From Bacillota bacterium (GTDB taxonomy: Bacteria > Bacillota > Clostridia > Lachnospirales > Lachnospiraceae): a stretch of 64,000 nt of DNA. A program made the translations under genes and the position numbers. Of the stretch, positions 9,285-18,417 are shown piece after piece (position 1 is the first letter of the stretch; every line of letters starts with the position of its first letter). The notes below the pieces were generated by a model that searched no databases, had not been told where the DNA came from, and saw only the letters and a list, made by a program, of their open reading frames with translations. The stretch is from positions 44,432-108,431 of the forward strand of contig JAEWMT010000135.1 in assembly GCA_023393095.1 (NCBI GenBank), in the 5' to 3' direction.

Positions 9285-9351
9285 GCCTTTATAACAGAAC
9301 TCATAAGGTATTCAATGTAGGTAATAGCAAATATTACTTATATTACAAATG

Positions 9352-9381
9352 ATTGACAATTTGTCAATTGTTGTTTAGAAT
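9352..9381 (+). promoter_or_regulatory. Promoter of the LRR gene with overlapping palindrome
   Basis: TTGACA at 9353-9358 and TAGAAT at 9376-9381 are 17 bases apart, close to the sigma-A consensus. The perfect inverted repeat ATTGACAA-T-TTGTCAAT (9352-9368) covers the -35 box, as expected of a repressor operator. No known regulator is assigned. Confidence 0.7.
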
Positions 9382-9418
9382 GGTATTGTTAAAATATAAC
9401 AGACAAAGGGGAGTAATC

Positions 9419-11548
9419 ATGAAAATAACAAAGAAGCTACTGACACTATTTTTATTCACTATAATCATAATAGGTTTATCCGGTTTTCAAAAAAGCTTTG
9501 CTGCGGAAAATTCTATCTTTGAGATAAAAGACGGTGAATTACTGAAATATAGCGGCAGCGATAGCAGTGTTACCATACCGGATGGGGTAACAGTAATTGG
9601 AGAAAATGCATTTAGTAATAACGGTGTTTTGGAGAAGGTAGTGATACCATCTGGTGTGACGACGATAAAGGCGGATGCATTTTCCGGTTGTAATAATCTT
9701 AAGGATATCACGATTCCAAAAAGTGTTACTTCTGTTGGAGTTAATGCATTTTCTGAAACAGAATGGCTAAAAAATGATAAGACAAAAATGCTGATTATTG
9801 GAGATGGTATTCTCCTTAAGTATAATGGTAGTGATAAAAAAGTTGATATTCCTTCAAAGGTGAAATCCATCAATGATTCTGCATTCAGCTATAGTAGATC
9901 TATGACAACAATAACAGGCGGGAAGAATGTCAGCTATATCGGTGAAAATGCATTTATGTATTGCACGCAATTAACAAGCTTTCCTTTTTCAAGCAAGCTC
10001 GTTTCGATTGGACTTAATGCATTTTATGGCTGTAATAAGATGAAATCTGTTACATTACCTAAATCATTGAGCAATCTGGAAGAGGGAGCATTCGGCGGTT
10101 GCTCCGGCTTGGAGAAAGTTACTTTTGCATCTCCATCAAAGATAAAAGCTTTGAAAGAATATACATTTGCAAAATGTAAGAAATTAAAAAGTATTTCAAT
10201 TCCGGATAGTGTAACTGTAATCCATGATCAAGCCTTCTTTAATTGCATCAGCTTGAACAAGTTGGTATTGCCAAAACAGCTAAATTATATTGGAGCCGAA
10301 GTATTCGCTGGAGATTCAGACCTTCTGAAGCTTACGATTCCGGATAAGGTATCATATATCGGAGAAGGTGCTTTTCGTAATTGCAGTGCTTTATCCCAGA
10401 TCCATATTCCTGAAGCACTGGCAGAAATTAAGGAATATACATTCCAGGGCTGTAAATCTCTTGCTACGATAAATCTGCCGGGAAAACTGACGGATATTAG
10501 CGCCTATGCTTTTGAGAACTGCAGTAAGCTGACTAAAATTACCCTTCCTGGTTCATTGACTGTAATAGAAGATTATGCATTTAATAATGCAGTAAATCTG
10601 TCCAAGATAACAGGAGATGCAAATCTGACAAAACTTGGTGCTGAGGCTTTTACTAATACGAAATGGCTTACTGGATCGAAAGAAAAGTATATTAAGCTCA
10701 ATCATATGCTGGTAGCTTATAAAGGAAATGAATCTGAATTAGTATTACCGGATGATATCTGGTATATAGCAGACCAAGTATTTAAGAATAATAAGAATTT
10801 GAAGACTTTAAATATTCCGGATCACATTAAGGGTATCGGTCTAGGAACGTTTTCAAATTGCAATAGCTTAGAGAAGGTTACATTTGAAGAAGGAATCCAA
10901 ACAGTTGGAGACAATGCTTTTGAAAATTGTATTACACTGAAGGAGATATCACTACCGGACAGCCTGCAAACCCTTGGATCGAAAGCTTTTCTTAATTGCG
11001 AAAAGCTTAGCGCAGTAAATTTTTCAAAAAATAAAGTAAATTACGGCTATAGTATATTTGATGGCACTAATTATCTTACTCAGGTAAAGGATTATCTGAT
11101 TGCCGGAGATGGAACCTTATTAAAATATGTTGGTCAGGGTAAAGAGATAACGATACCAGACACTGTTACAGCAATTAATGCATATGCTTTTTCCGATGCA
11201 GATACGAGAGCACGCGTCATAGATTCTGATGACAACTATCTGGGCTACCAATATAATAAAATTACGGTACCTGGGACGGTCAGTGAACTTTTGGATCGGA
11301 GCTTTAGCAATTGTAATGTGCAGACAGTAATTCTTAATGATGGAGTAAAGGCGATAGGTGACTACGCATTTATCGGCTCAACGGTTAATCAGTTAACCAT
11401 ACCGGATAGTGTTAAATTGATTAAAAATACAGCATTTAATATTGACCCTGATGGTTATGTACCTAATATTACATGTAAGAAGGGGTCAGTAGCTTACCGC
11501 ACAGCCTACGAGGTTGGACTGGGATTGTGGGTAAAGGAATTAGAATAA
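9419..11548 (+). CDS. Secreted BspA-type leucine-rich repeat protein
   Basis: 709 aa. A Sec signal peptide (positive MKITKK, hydrophobic core, cleavage likely after SFAA near residue 32) precedes about two dozen LRR_5 (BspA/TpLRR-type) repeats of about 23 residues. These recur as IP-x-x-V-x-x-I-x-x-x-AF-x-x-C-x-x-L. No LPxTG motif, SLH domain or transmembrane anchor is visible, so it is probably released or held by its C-terminal segment. Related proteins bind host or matrix components, but many in Clostridia have no known ligand. GGGGAG precedes the ATG at 9419; an earlier in-frame ATG at 9353 lies inside the promoter. Its stop codon directly abuts that of the opposing gene. Confidence 0.9.
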   Translation: MKITKKLLTLFLFTIIIIGLSGFQKSFAAENSIFEIKDGELLKYSGSDSSVTIPDGVTVIGENAFSNNGVLEKVVIPSGVTTIKADAFSGCNNLKDITIPKSVTSVGVNAFSETEWLKNDKTKMLIIGDGILLKYNGSDKKVDIPSKVKSINDSAFSYSRSMTTITGGKNVSYIGENAFMYCTQLTSFPFSSKLVSIGLNAFYGCNKMKSVTLPKSLSNLEEGAFGGCSGLEKVTFASPSKIKALKEYTFAKCKKLKSISIPDSVTVIHDQAFFNCISLNKLVLPKQLNYIGAEVFAGDSDLLKLTIPDKVSYIGEGAFRNCSALSQIHIPEALAEIKEYTFQGCKSLATINLPGKLTDISAYAFENCSKLTKITLPGSLTVIEDYAFNNAVNLSKITGDANLTKLGAEAFTNTKWLTGSKEKYIKLNHMLVAYKGNESELVLPDDIWYIADQVFKNNKNLKTLNIPDHIKGIGLGTFSNCNSLEKVTFEEGIQTVGDNAFENCITLKEISLPDSLQTLGSKAFLNCEKLSAVNFSKNKVNYGYSIFDGTNYLTQVKDYLIAGDGTLLKYVGQGKEITIPDTVTAINAYAFSDADTRARVIDSDDNYLGYQYNKITVPGTVSELLDRSFSNCNVQTVILNDGVKAIGDYAFIGSTVNQLTIPDSVKLIKNTAFNIDPDGYVPNITCKKGSVAYRTAYEVGLGLWVKELE

Positions 11549-13480
11549 TCAGGTACGGATATCAAAGGTATATCGCCTCACATCATTGTCCATAGTATGT
11601 TCCTCGATAAAATCCTTGCTAAAATCAGGCTTTTGAAAGGAGTTTACAACTTCACTGTGTAAAGTATACCCCTTTTTTAATAAAGCCTCCGAAAGGGATG
11701 ACATATTTGTCGCTACGATCTGTTCAGCTGCAAAATCTGCCATATAGAATTTTGCCTGAATCATTTTCTGGTTTAAGGAAATATGGACATTTAATGGACC
11801 AAGATTATCCATGGTAAGGTGAAGAAGAACACTGATATGATCCGACTTCTCCTTAAGAGCTTTTTTTCGCGTAAATACATAGAGATCACTATGCAGCTGC
11901 TTGTTTCTTAATTGAACAGGCAGCTGTAAATAGGTAAAGGCTTCATTAAGATCCTTCATAAATTGCAGATTTTCTTGAAACTTTTTTACAGGCTCTTGAA
12001 GTTGAAGCTCTTCGACTGTACTGGTGCTTAACTTTATAATGTGACTTATTTGCTCCATATCCTCTCGAAGATTCTTATAAAGTGCAGGAATAGGATCTTT
12101 TTTCGCTAATTTCTGAGGAGTAATTGTCCATCTTTGCAGGAAGGCATTCTCCAGAAGTTTAGTATATTCGGGAGACTGAAGCAACTTTTTCGCAGTTTCT
12201 TCACTTAGTCCAGGTAGCTTCTCCTGAATAAAGCTTAGGATATCCTTAAAAGTAGCTGTTTTGTTTTCAATCTGGCTTTTTATTTCATCACTGCCCTGAT
12301 AATTGCCTAATAAATCAAGTAAAGCAGTTTGCTCTTTGGAATTCATAAAATTGGACAATAATTCGGGGCTGTCCTGCATAGCAGAACTTACAGTAAGCGT
12401 CCCTGGATTCTCCGATGGTGCAGGCAAAGTAGCAGACTCTAACTGATCTGTAAGATTTATCAGAGGGTTTGACGTGGTATTATCTGCAGTATTAAATATT
12501 ATTTTAATTAATTTATCATTAATCTGAAGCAGTTGATTAAACGGTTTGTTCAAATCAGACGGCAAAGCTCCAGCTCCTAACACGGTACTATGATTGATAT
12601 CAGTAGGATTCAGTGACATCTCCTGATTGTTTACTATGTTCCCCAAATTTTCTGATAATAAGTTGTTTGACTTAGTAGCCTCTAATCCGATGTCATTTGA
12701 CAGAGAAGCTACGGATGAATTGCTATTAACAGGGAATGTAGACTGCTCTGTGACGGTGGATTGTATTATGTTACTTGGCTCACCTGATAATATTTCATCG
12801 GTAGCAGAACCCTCCTGCTGTGTAAAGAGCCTTGCTATACTATCGGTTATCTCCCTTATATTATTTAAAAGCTGGTGGGAACCATTCTGATATGCCTCAA
12901 ACTGTCTGATATTTTCAGGTGTCATTGGAATATTATTCTTGAACATCAAAACCAACGTTAATGGTGAAGCCTCACGGTTCATGTAGGACACTTTAATGAG
13001 TGACTGAAGGGTTTGTTTGTCAACAGGCATTCCGTGGTTTAGTAATTCCATTACAATTGCCCTGTTTTTATCAGTATTAGACAGTCCGGAGGCTGATAAA
13101 GCTTTCTGTATCATGGAATCTATTGCGGAGGAGGCTTCGTTAGGAAGATATTTTAATACGAGCTGATCAGAAGAACCCTCTGCTACCTGAAAACTTGCTT
13201 CCTGTCCAATGGAAAGGGGCACATCGGTGGATAGCTTTGCTGTAATTACCTGATTACCCGGATTTAACTGAATACGTACCTCATGAAAACGGTGGTCGAT
13301 AATTTGGCCTTTTACAATCTGCCCTTCCTTAAGACCAAGCTGCTTCATCATCTGCGCTGTAGAATCAGATGAATCCTTTACCCGGCTGGAAGAAGAGGTT
13401 TTACTAACCTCTGAGGCAGTTCGAGAGGTTTGAGGCTTATTCGATTTATATCGAGATAAAGAGGACTGTTTAATATCCAT
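11549..13480 (-). CDS. FliK-like (flagellar hook-length control) protein
   Basis: 643 aa, not a firm family match. The N terminus is Ser/Thr-rich and low-complexity, followed by a small beta-rich module (GQIVKGQIIDHRFHEVRIQL, about 54-110) and a long Gln/Asn/Ser-rich middle. The C-terminal ~100 residues carry an LHLTMDNLGPLNVHISL pattern and a downstream helix (AEQIVATNMSSLSEALLKKG) that resemble the Flg_hook domain of FliK. Such proteins are exported by the flagellar type III system and set hook length. No other flagellar gene is in the window, so the role is inferred. AAAGGA precedes the ATG. It converges on the LRR gene with no bases between the stop codons. Confidence 0.6.
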   Translation of the reverse strand: MDIKQSSLSRYKSNKPQTSRTASEVSKTSSSSRVKDSSDSTAQMMKQLGLKEGQIVKGQIIDHRFHEVRIQLNPGNQVITAKLSTDVPLSIGQEASFQVAEGSSDQLVLKYLPNEASSAIDSMIQKALSASGLSNTDKNRAIVMELLNHGMPVDKQTLQSLIKVSYMNREASPLTLVLMFKNNIPMTPENIRQFEAYQNGSHQLLNNIREITDSIARLFTQQEGSATDEILSGEPSNIIQSTVTEQSTFPVNSNSSVASLSNDIGLEATKSNNLLSENLGNIVNNQEMSLNPTDINHSTVLGAGALPSDLNKPFNQLLQINDKLIKIIFNTADNTTSNPLINLTDQLESATLPAPSENPGTLTVSSAMQDSPELLSNFMNSKEQTALLDLLGNYQGSDEIKSQIENKTATFKDILSFIQEKLPGLSEETAKKLLQSPEYTKLLENAFLQRWTITPQKLAKKDPIPALYKNLREDMEQISHIIKLSTSTVEELQLQEPVKKFQENLQFMKDLNEAFTYLQLPVQLRNKQLHSDLYVFTRKKALKEKSDHISVLLHLTMDNLGPLNVHISLNQKMIQAKFYMADFAAEQIVATNMSSLSEALLKKGYTLHSEVVNSFQKPDFSKDFIEEHTMDNDVRRYTFDIRT

Positions 13481-13681
13481 TCACTTAGATCCTTTCGTTT
13501 GTACTATGTATCATCCTGTTTATTATATCGACTGTTGATAATCATTAGTTAATGACTGGATAAAACATTTGCAAACTTAATAATATTAACATATTGCATG
13601 GCATAACCTTATTATCTTAGGTGAAAATAATTAATTTTATTATAAAATAATTATTTTCGATGTTTTTAGCTAAATTTGTGC

Positions 13682-13710
13682 TTGTAAATAAGAATATTCT
13701 ATATTATAAT
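13682..13710 (+). promoter_or_regulatory. Promoter of gltBD
   Basis: TTGTAA at 13682-13687 and TATAAT at 13705-13710 with a 17-base spacer. Transcription would start near 13717, giving a leader of about 135 nt. Confidence 0.65.
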
Positions 13711-13725
13711 CAACATCATAAAACG

Positions 13726-13815
13726 AAGGCGTTTTAGACTGAGCAAGTTGCGAAGTCTAGGGCGCTTTATTTTTTTGCCATGAATAACCATGGTTCGGGT
13801 TAAGACACCCGAGCC
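13726..13815 (+). promoter_or_regulatory. gltBD leader: terminator-like hairpin plus second hairpin
   Basis: The 15-base arms at 13726-13740 and 13754-13768 pair throughout (several G-U pairs) and are followed by a run of seven T, as in an intrinsic terminator. A second stem, GGTTCGGGT with ACCCGAGCC, lies downstream. Because it sits just after the promoter and 75 bases before gltB, transcription attenuation is likely. Alternatively it could end a very short RNA. The effector is not recognised. Confidence 0.6.
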
Positions 13816-13851
13816 AATCATAATTTTTCATAGAAAGAAAGAGGAATGTAT

Positions 13852-16800
13852 ATGCAGCAGAACATCAGAGAGGAAATAAAACAGATTCCACAGGGATTAT
13901 ACGATCCCCGTTTTGAGCATGACAACTGTGGTATCGGTGCAGTTGTGCATATGAAAGGTTTGAAAACACATGAGACAGTTGAAAATGCTTTAAAAATTGT
14001 TGAGAATTTAGAACATCGTGCCGGTAAAGATGCAGATGGCAAGACCGGTGACGGTGTAGGAATTCTTCTTCAAATTTCCCACAAATTCTTTTCAAAAGTA
14101 ACAAAACCTTTCGGATTTGATCTTGGCGCAGAACGTGATTACGGTGTTGGTATGTTCTTCTTTCCGCAGGATGAATTAAGCCGTAATCAGGCGAAAAAGA
14201 TGTTCGAGATTATTATCGAGAAGGAAGGTATGAAATTCTTAGGCTGGAGGGAAGTGCCAATTAAACCCCAGACCCTAGGAGAAAGAGCGATTGCCTGTAT
14301 GCCCCATATTATGCAATGCTTTATTAAAAGACCAGCTAAGGTGTCAAAGGGCATTGATTTTGACAGAAAGCTATACATTGCAAGAAGATTGTTTGAACAG
14401 AGCAATGATAATACTTATGTGGTATCCTTATCAAGCCGTACCATCGTTTATAAGGGTATGTTCTTAGTAAATCAGCTACGTCTCTTTTTTGAAGATTTAC
14501 AGGATAGTGCTTATGAGAGCGCAATTGCGATCGTACACTCAAGATTTTCAACTAATACGAATCCGAGCTGGCAAAGAGCTCATCCGAACCGTCTGATCGT
14601 TCATAATGGAGAAATCAATACCATCCGTGGAAATGCAGATAAAATGCTTGCCAGAGAAGAAACCATGGAATCTGAGCATTTAAAGGGAGAACTTCATAAG
14701 GTGCTTCCGGTAATTAACGTGGAGGGTTCTGACTCTGCAATGTTAGATAATACACTGGAATTCTTAATCATGAGCGGTATGGATCTTCCACTTGCAGTTA
14801 TGATTACCATTCCTGAGCCTTGGAGCAATGATTCTGCAATTAGTAGGGAAAAACGGGATTTCTATCAATATTACGCAACTATGATGGAACCTTGGGACGG
14901 ACCTGCTTCCATTCTTTTCTCCGACGGTGACATTATGGGAGCGATTCTAGATCGTAACGGTCTGAGACCTTCCCGTTATTATATCACAAGTGATGACTAT
15001 CTAATACTTTCTTCTGAAGTTGGTGTTATGGATACCCCTCCAGAGAAGGTTATTAGAAAAGAAAGACTACGTCCCGGTAAAATGCTTCTGGTTGATACCG
15101 TAAAGGGATGTTTAATTGATGATGAAGATCTGAAAAACAGTTATGCGATGAAACAACCTTACGGTGAATGGCTGGATCAGAATCTTGTTATGCTTAAGAA
15201 TCTTAAGATACCGAATAAGAAGGTAACCGAGTATAGTGATGAAGAGCTTGCTAGACTTCAGAAAGCTTTCGGCTATACCTATGAAGATTTTAAAACAACC
15301 ATCCTTCCGATGGCAAGCAGCGGAGCAGAAGCAACTGCAGCCATGGGTGTTGATCTGCCGCTTCCGGTATTGTCAAAGAATAATCCTCCGTTATTCAACT
15401 ACTTTAAGCAGCTGTTCGCACAAGTAACGAATCCTCCGATTGATGCAATACGCGAGGAAATCGTAACTGCTACCTCCGTTTATATTGGCGAGGACGGTAA
15501 TATTCTCGAAGAAAAGGCAGAAAACTGCAGTGTACTTAAAATCAACGATCCAATTTTAACGAATACGGATTTATTAAAAATTAAGCATATGAAGAAGCCT
15601 GGATTTAAGGTTGAAGTTCTTCCTATGATTTATTATAAGAATACTTCTCTGGAGAAAGCGATTGACCATCTTTGTCTGGAAGCCGACCGTGCTTACAAGG
15701 AAGGGGCGAATGTCCTTATCCTGTCCGATCGTGGTGTGGATGAGAATCACGTGGCGATACCATCCTTACTGGCGGTATCAGCACTTCAGCAGCATTTGGT
15801 TCGAACCAAGAAGAGAACCGCTCTAGCTATGATTGTAGAAAGTGCGGAACCGAGAGATGTACATCATTTCGCATGCTTGCTTGGATATGGTGCCTGCGCA
15901 GTTAACCCTTACCTCGCTCAGGAGACAATCCGCCAGCTGATCGACAGTAACATGCTGGATAAGGATTATTATGCAGCAGTGAATGATTATAACAATGCAG
16001 TTCTTCATGGTATTGTTAAGATTGCGTCTAAGATGGGTATTTCTACAATCCAATCCTATCAGGGTTCTAAGATATTCGAAGCAATCGGTATCTGCAAGGA
16101 AGTGATTGATAAATACTTTACCGGTACCGTAAGCCGTATCGGCGGTATAACTTTGAAGGAAATGGAGGAGCAGCAGGATGCCCTACATTCCAAAGCATTT
16201 GATCCCCTGGGATTAAATCTTGATTTGACCATGGATAGTGCGGGTTCTCACAAGATGCGAAGCGGTAAAGAAGAGCATCTGTATAATCCTAAGACAATAC
16301 ATTTACTTCAGCAGTCCACCAGAACAGGCAATTACGATATGTTCAAGGAGTACTCCAAAGAGGTTACCTCGGAACAGGAAAAGGTTAATTTAAGAGGTCT
16401 ATTAGAGATTAACTATCCTGAAAATGGGATCCCCATTGATGAGGTAGAAAGTGTTGATCATATTGTAAAACGCTTTAAAACCGGTGCGATGTCCTACGGT
16501 TCCATTTCTCAGGAAGCACATGAGGCTATGGCAATTGCTATGAATCGTCTTGGTGGTAAATCAAATAGTGGTGAGGGCGGTGAAAGTCTTGAGAGATTAA
16601 GTGTAGGAGAAGACGGACTGAACAAATGCTCTGCAATCAAACAGGTTGCTTCCGGTAGATTCGGTGTGACAAGTGAATACCTTGTAAGTGCAAAAGAAAT
16701 CCAAATTAAGATGGCACAAGGAGCAAAACCCGGTGAAGGCGGACAGCTTCCGGCTGAAAAGGTATATCCTTGGGTTGCTAAGACCAGACATTCAACTCCT

Positions 16801-18408
16801 GGCGTAGGTTTAATCTCTCCCCCGCCGCATCATGATATCTATTCCATCGAGGACCTTGCACAGTTAATCTATGATTGTAAGAATGCCAATAAAAATGCAA
16901 GAATTTCTGTTAAGTTGGTATCCGAAGCAGGTGTTGGTACGATTGCAGCCGGTGTAGCAAAAGCAGGAGCAGGAGTAATCCTTATCTCAGGCTTTGATGG
17001 CGGAACCGGTGCAGCACCCAGAACCTCCATCTACAATGCGGGACTTCCTTGGGAATTAGGTCTGGCAGAGACACATCAGACACTGATTATGAATGGACTT
17101 CGTAAAAAAGTTGTTGTTGAAACCGATGGTAAATTAATGACAGGTCGCGATGTATTGGTAGCTGCTCTTCTTGGAGCAGAAGAATATGGCTTTGCAACAG
17201 CACCTTTAATTACCTTGGGTTGTGTCATGATGCGTGTATGTAATCTGGATACCTGCCCGGTAGGTGTTGCAACTCAGAATCCTGAGTTACGTAAGAATTT
17301 CTCTGGTAAACCCGAATATATAGAGAATTTCATGCGTTTTATTGCAGAAGAACTTCGTGAATACATGGCGAAACTGGGTATCAGAACAGTAGATGAGTTA
17401 GTGGGACGTACGGATTTATTAAAGGTTAAGGAATCCTGTAAGGAGGATGAAAGATCAAAATTAGTTAACTTAAATGCAGTTTTAAATAACCCATTCACTG
17501 AGCAGGGTGAAGGAGTTCATTTTAATGCAGATCAAATATATGATTTTGAGCTGGAGAAAACCATTGATGAAAAAGTACTTCTTAGGAAGTTCAAATTAAA
17601 TGAAAAGAATAATCAGAAAATTAAAGTTCAGATTTCTAATACGGATCGTACCTTTGGTACTATCTTAGGATCTGAGATTACTAAGAAATACGGAACAAGC
17701 CTTACGGATGATACCTTCGTAATTGAGGCCGAAGGCAGTGGTGGACAGAGCTTTGGTGCATTTATCCCGAAGGGTCTTACCATTGAACTGGAAGGTGACA
17801 GCAATGATTACTTTGGTAAAGGTCTTTCCGGTGGTAAGTTGATTGCCTATCCTCCAAAGGGAAGCGTTTTCAAAACCGAAGAAAACATTATCATCGGTAA
17901 TGTTGCTCTTTACGGTGCTACAAGCGGTAAAGTATTTATAAATGGAGTTGCAGGAGAACGTTTCTGTGTTCGTAACTCCGGAGCAATGGCAGTTGTAGAA
18001 GGTGTTGGTGATCATGGTTGTGAATATATGACTGGCGGTAGAGTTGCTGTCCTTGGTAAAACAGGAAAGAACTTTGCGGCAGGTATGAGTGGTGGTATTG
18101 CATATGTACTCGATGAAGATAGCGATTTATATAAGAAGCTGAATAAGGGTCTTGTTTCCTTTGAAGCAGTAACTGAAAAATACGATGTGCTTGAATTAAA
18201 GGAAATGATTACTGAGCATGTAAAATATACGAACTCAGATAAAGGAAAAGAAATCCTTGATCACTTTATGGATTATCTTCCGAAATTTAAGAAGATTATT
18301 CCTCATGATTATAGACGTATGCTGCAGACCATCGTTATGATGGAAGAGAAGGGTCTTGGCAGTGAGCAGGCACAGATTGAAGCATTTTTTGCTAACACAA
18401 GGAAATAG
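13852..18408 (+). CDS. gltB: Glutamate synthase (NADPH) large subunit GltB
   Basis: 1518 aa, usual length. It transfers the amide of glutamine to 2-oxoglutarate, giving two glutamates; together with GltD and glutamine synthetase it assimilates ammonia. The N-terminal class II amidotransferase domain begins at Cys26 (FEHDNCGIGAVVH), which becomes the N terminus after removal of a short propeptide. The central domain and FMN-binding synthase domain follow (SYGSISQEAHEAMA, GGKSNSGEGGE, KPGEGGQLP, and the CNLDTCPVGVATQ cysteine motif for the 3Fe-4S cluster). The C-terminal beta-helix contains GGRVAVLGKTGKNFAAGMSGG. ATG codons lie at 13846 and 13852; the AGAAAGAGG site favours the second. gltD follows after 9 bases. 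The leader hairpins suggest attenuation. Confidence 0.97.
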   Translation: MQQNIREEIKQIPQGLYDPRFEHDNCGIGAVVHMKGLKTHETVENALKIVENLEHRAGKDADGKTGDGVGILLQISHKFFSKVTKPFGFDLGAERDYGVGMFFFPQDELSRNQAKKMFEIIIEKEGMKFLGWREVPIKPQTLGERAIACMPHIMQCFIKRPAKVSKGIDFDRKLYIARRLFEQSNDNTYVVSLSSRTIVYKGMFLVNQLRLFFEDLQDSAYESAIAIVHSRFSTNTNPSWQRAHPNRLIVHNGEINTIRGNADKMLAREETMESEHLKGELHKVLPVINVEGSDSAMLDNTLEFLIMSGMDLPLAVMITIPEPWSNDSAISREKRDFYQYYATMMEPWDGPASILFSDGDIMGAILDRNGLRPSRYYITSDDYLILSSEVGVMDTPPEKVIRKERLRPGKMLLVDTVKGCLIDDEDLKNSYAMKQPYGEWLDQNLVMLKNLKIPNKKVTEYSDEELARLQKAFGYTYEDFKTTILPMASSGAEATAAMGVDLPLPVLSKNNPPLFNYFKQLFAQVTNPPIDAIREEIVTATSVYIGEDGNILEEKAENCSVLKINDPILTNTDLLKIKHMKKPGFKVEVLPMIYYKNTSLEKAIDHLCLEADRAYKEGANVLILSDRGVDENHVAIPSLLAVSALQQHLVRTKKRTALAMIVESAEPRDVHHFACLLGYGACAVNPYLAQETIRQLIDSNMLDKDYYAAVNDYNNAVLHGIVKIASKMGISTIQSYQGSKIFEAIGICKEVIDKYFTGTVSRIGGITLKEMEEQQDALHSKAFDPLGLNLDLTMDSAGSHKMRSGKEEHLYNPKTIHLLQQSTRTGNYDMFKEYSKEVTSEQEKVNLRGLLEINYPENGIPIDEVESVDHIVKRFKTGAMSYGSISQEAHEAMAIAMNRLGGKSNSGEGGESLERLSVGEDGLNKCSAIKQVASGRFGVTSEYLVSAKEIQIKMAQGAKPGEGGQLPAEKVYPWVAKTRHSTPGVGLISPPPHHDIYSIEDLAQLIYDCKNANKNARISVKLVSEAGVGTIAAGVAKAGAGVILISGFDGGTGAAPRTSIYNAGLPWELGLAETHQTLIMNGLRKKVVVETDGKLMTGRDVLVAALLGAEEYGFATAPLITLGCVMMRVCNLDTCPVGVATQNPELRKNFSGKPEYIENFMRFIAEELREYMAKLGIRTVDELVGRTDLLKVKESCKEDERSKLVNLNAVLNNPFTEQGEGVHFNADQIYDFELEKTIDEKVLLRKFKLNEKNNQKIKVQISNTDRTFGTILGSEITKKYGTSLTDDTFVIEAEGSGGQSFGAFIPKGLTIELEGDSNDYFGKGLSGGKLIAYPPKGSVFKTEENIIIGNVALYGATSGKVFINGVAGERFCVRNSGAMAVVEGVGDHGCEYMTGGRVAVLGKTGKNFAAGMSGGIAYVLDEDSDLYKKLNKGLVSFEAVTEKYDVLELKEMITEHVKYTNSDKGKEILDHFMDYLPKFKKIIPHDYRRMLQTIVMMEEKGLGSEQAQIEAFFANTRK

Positions 18409-18417
18409 GAGGTTATT

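Noticed and set aside
13726..13815. ANTAR-type two-hairpin nitrogen regulatory RNA before gltB
   Set aside because: The second hairpin has a six-base loop (TAAGAC) with G at position 4 but T, not A, at position 1. The first hairpin lacks a six-base loop.
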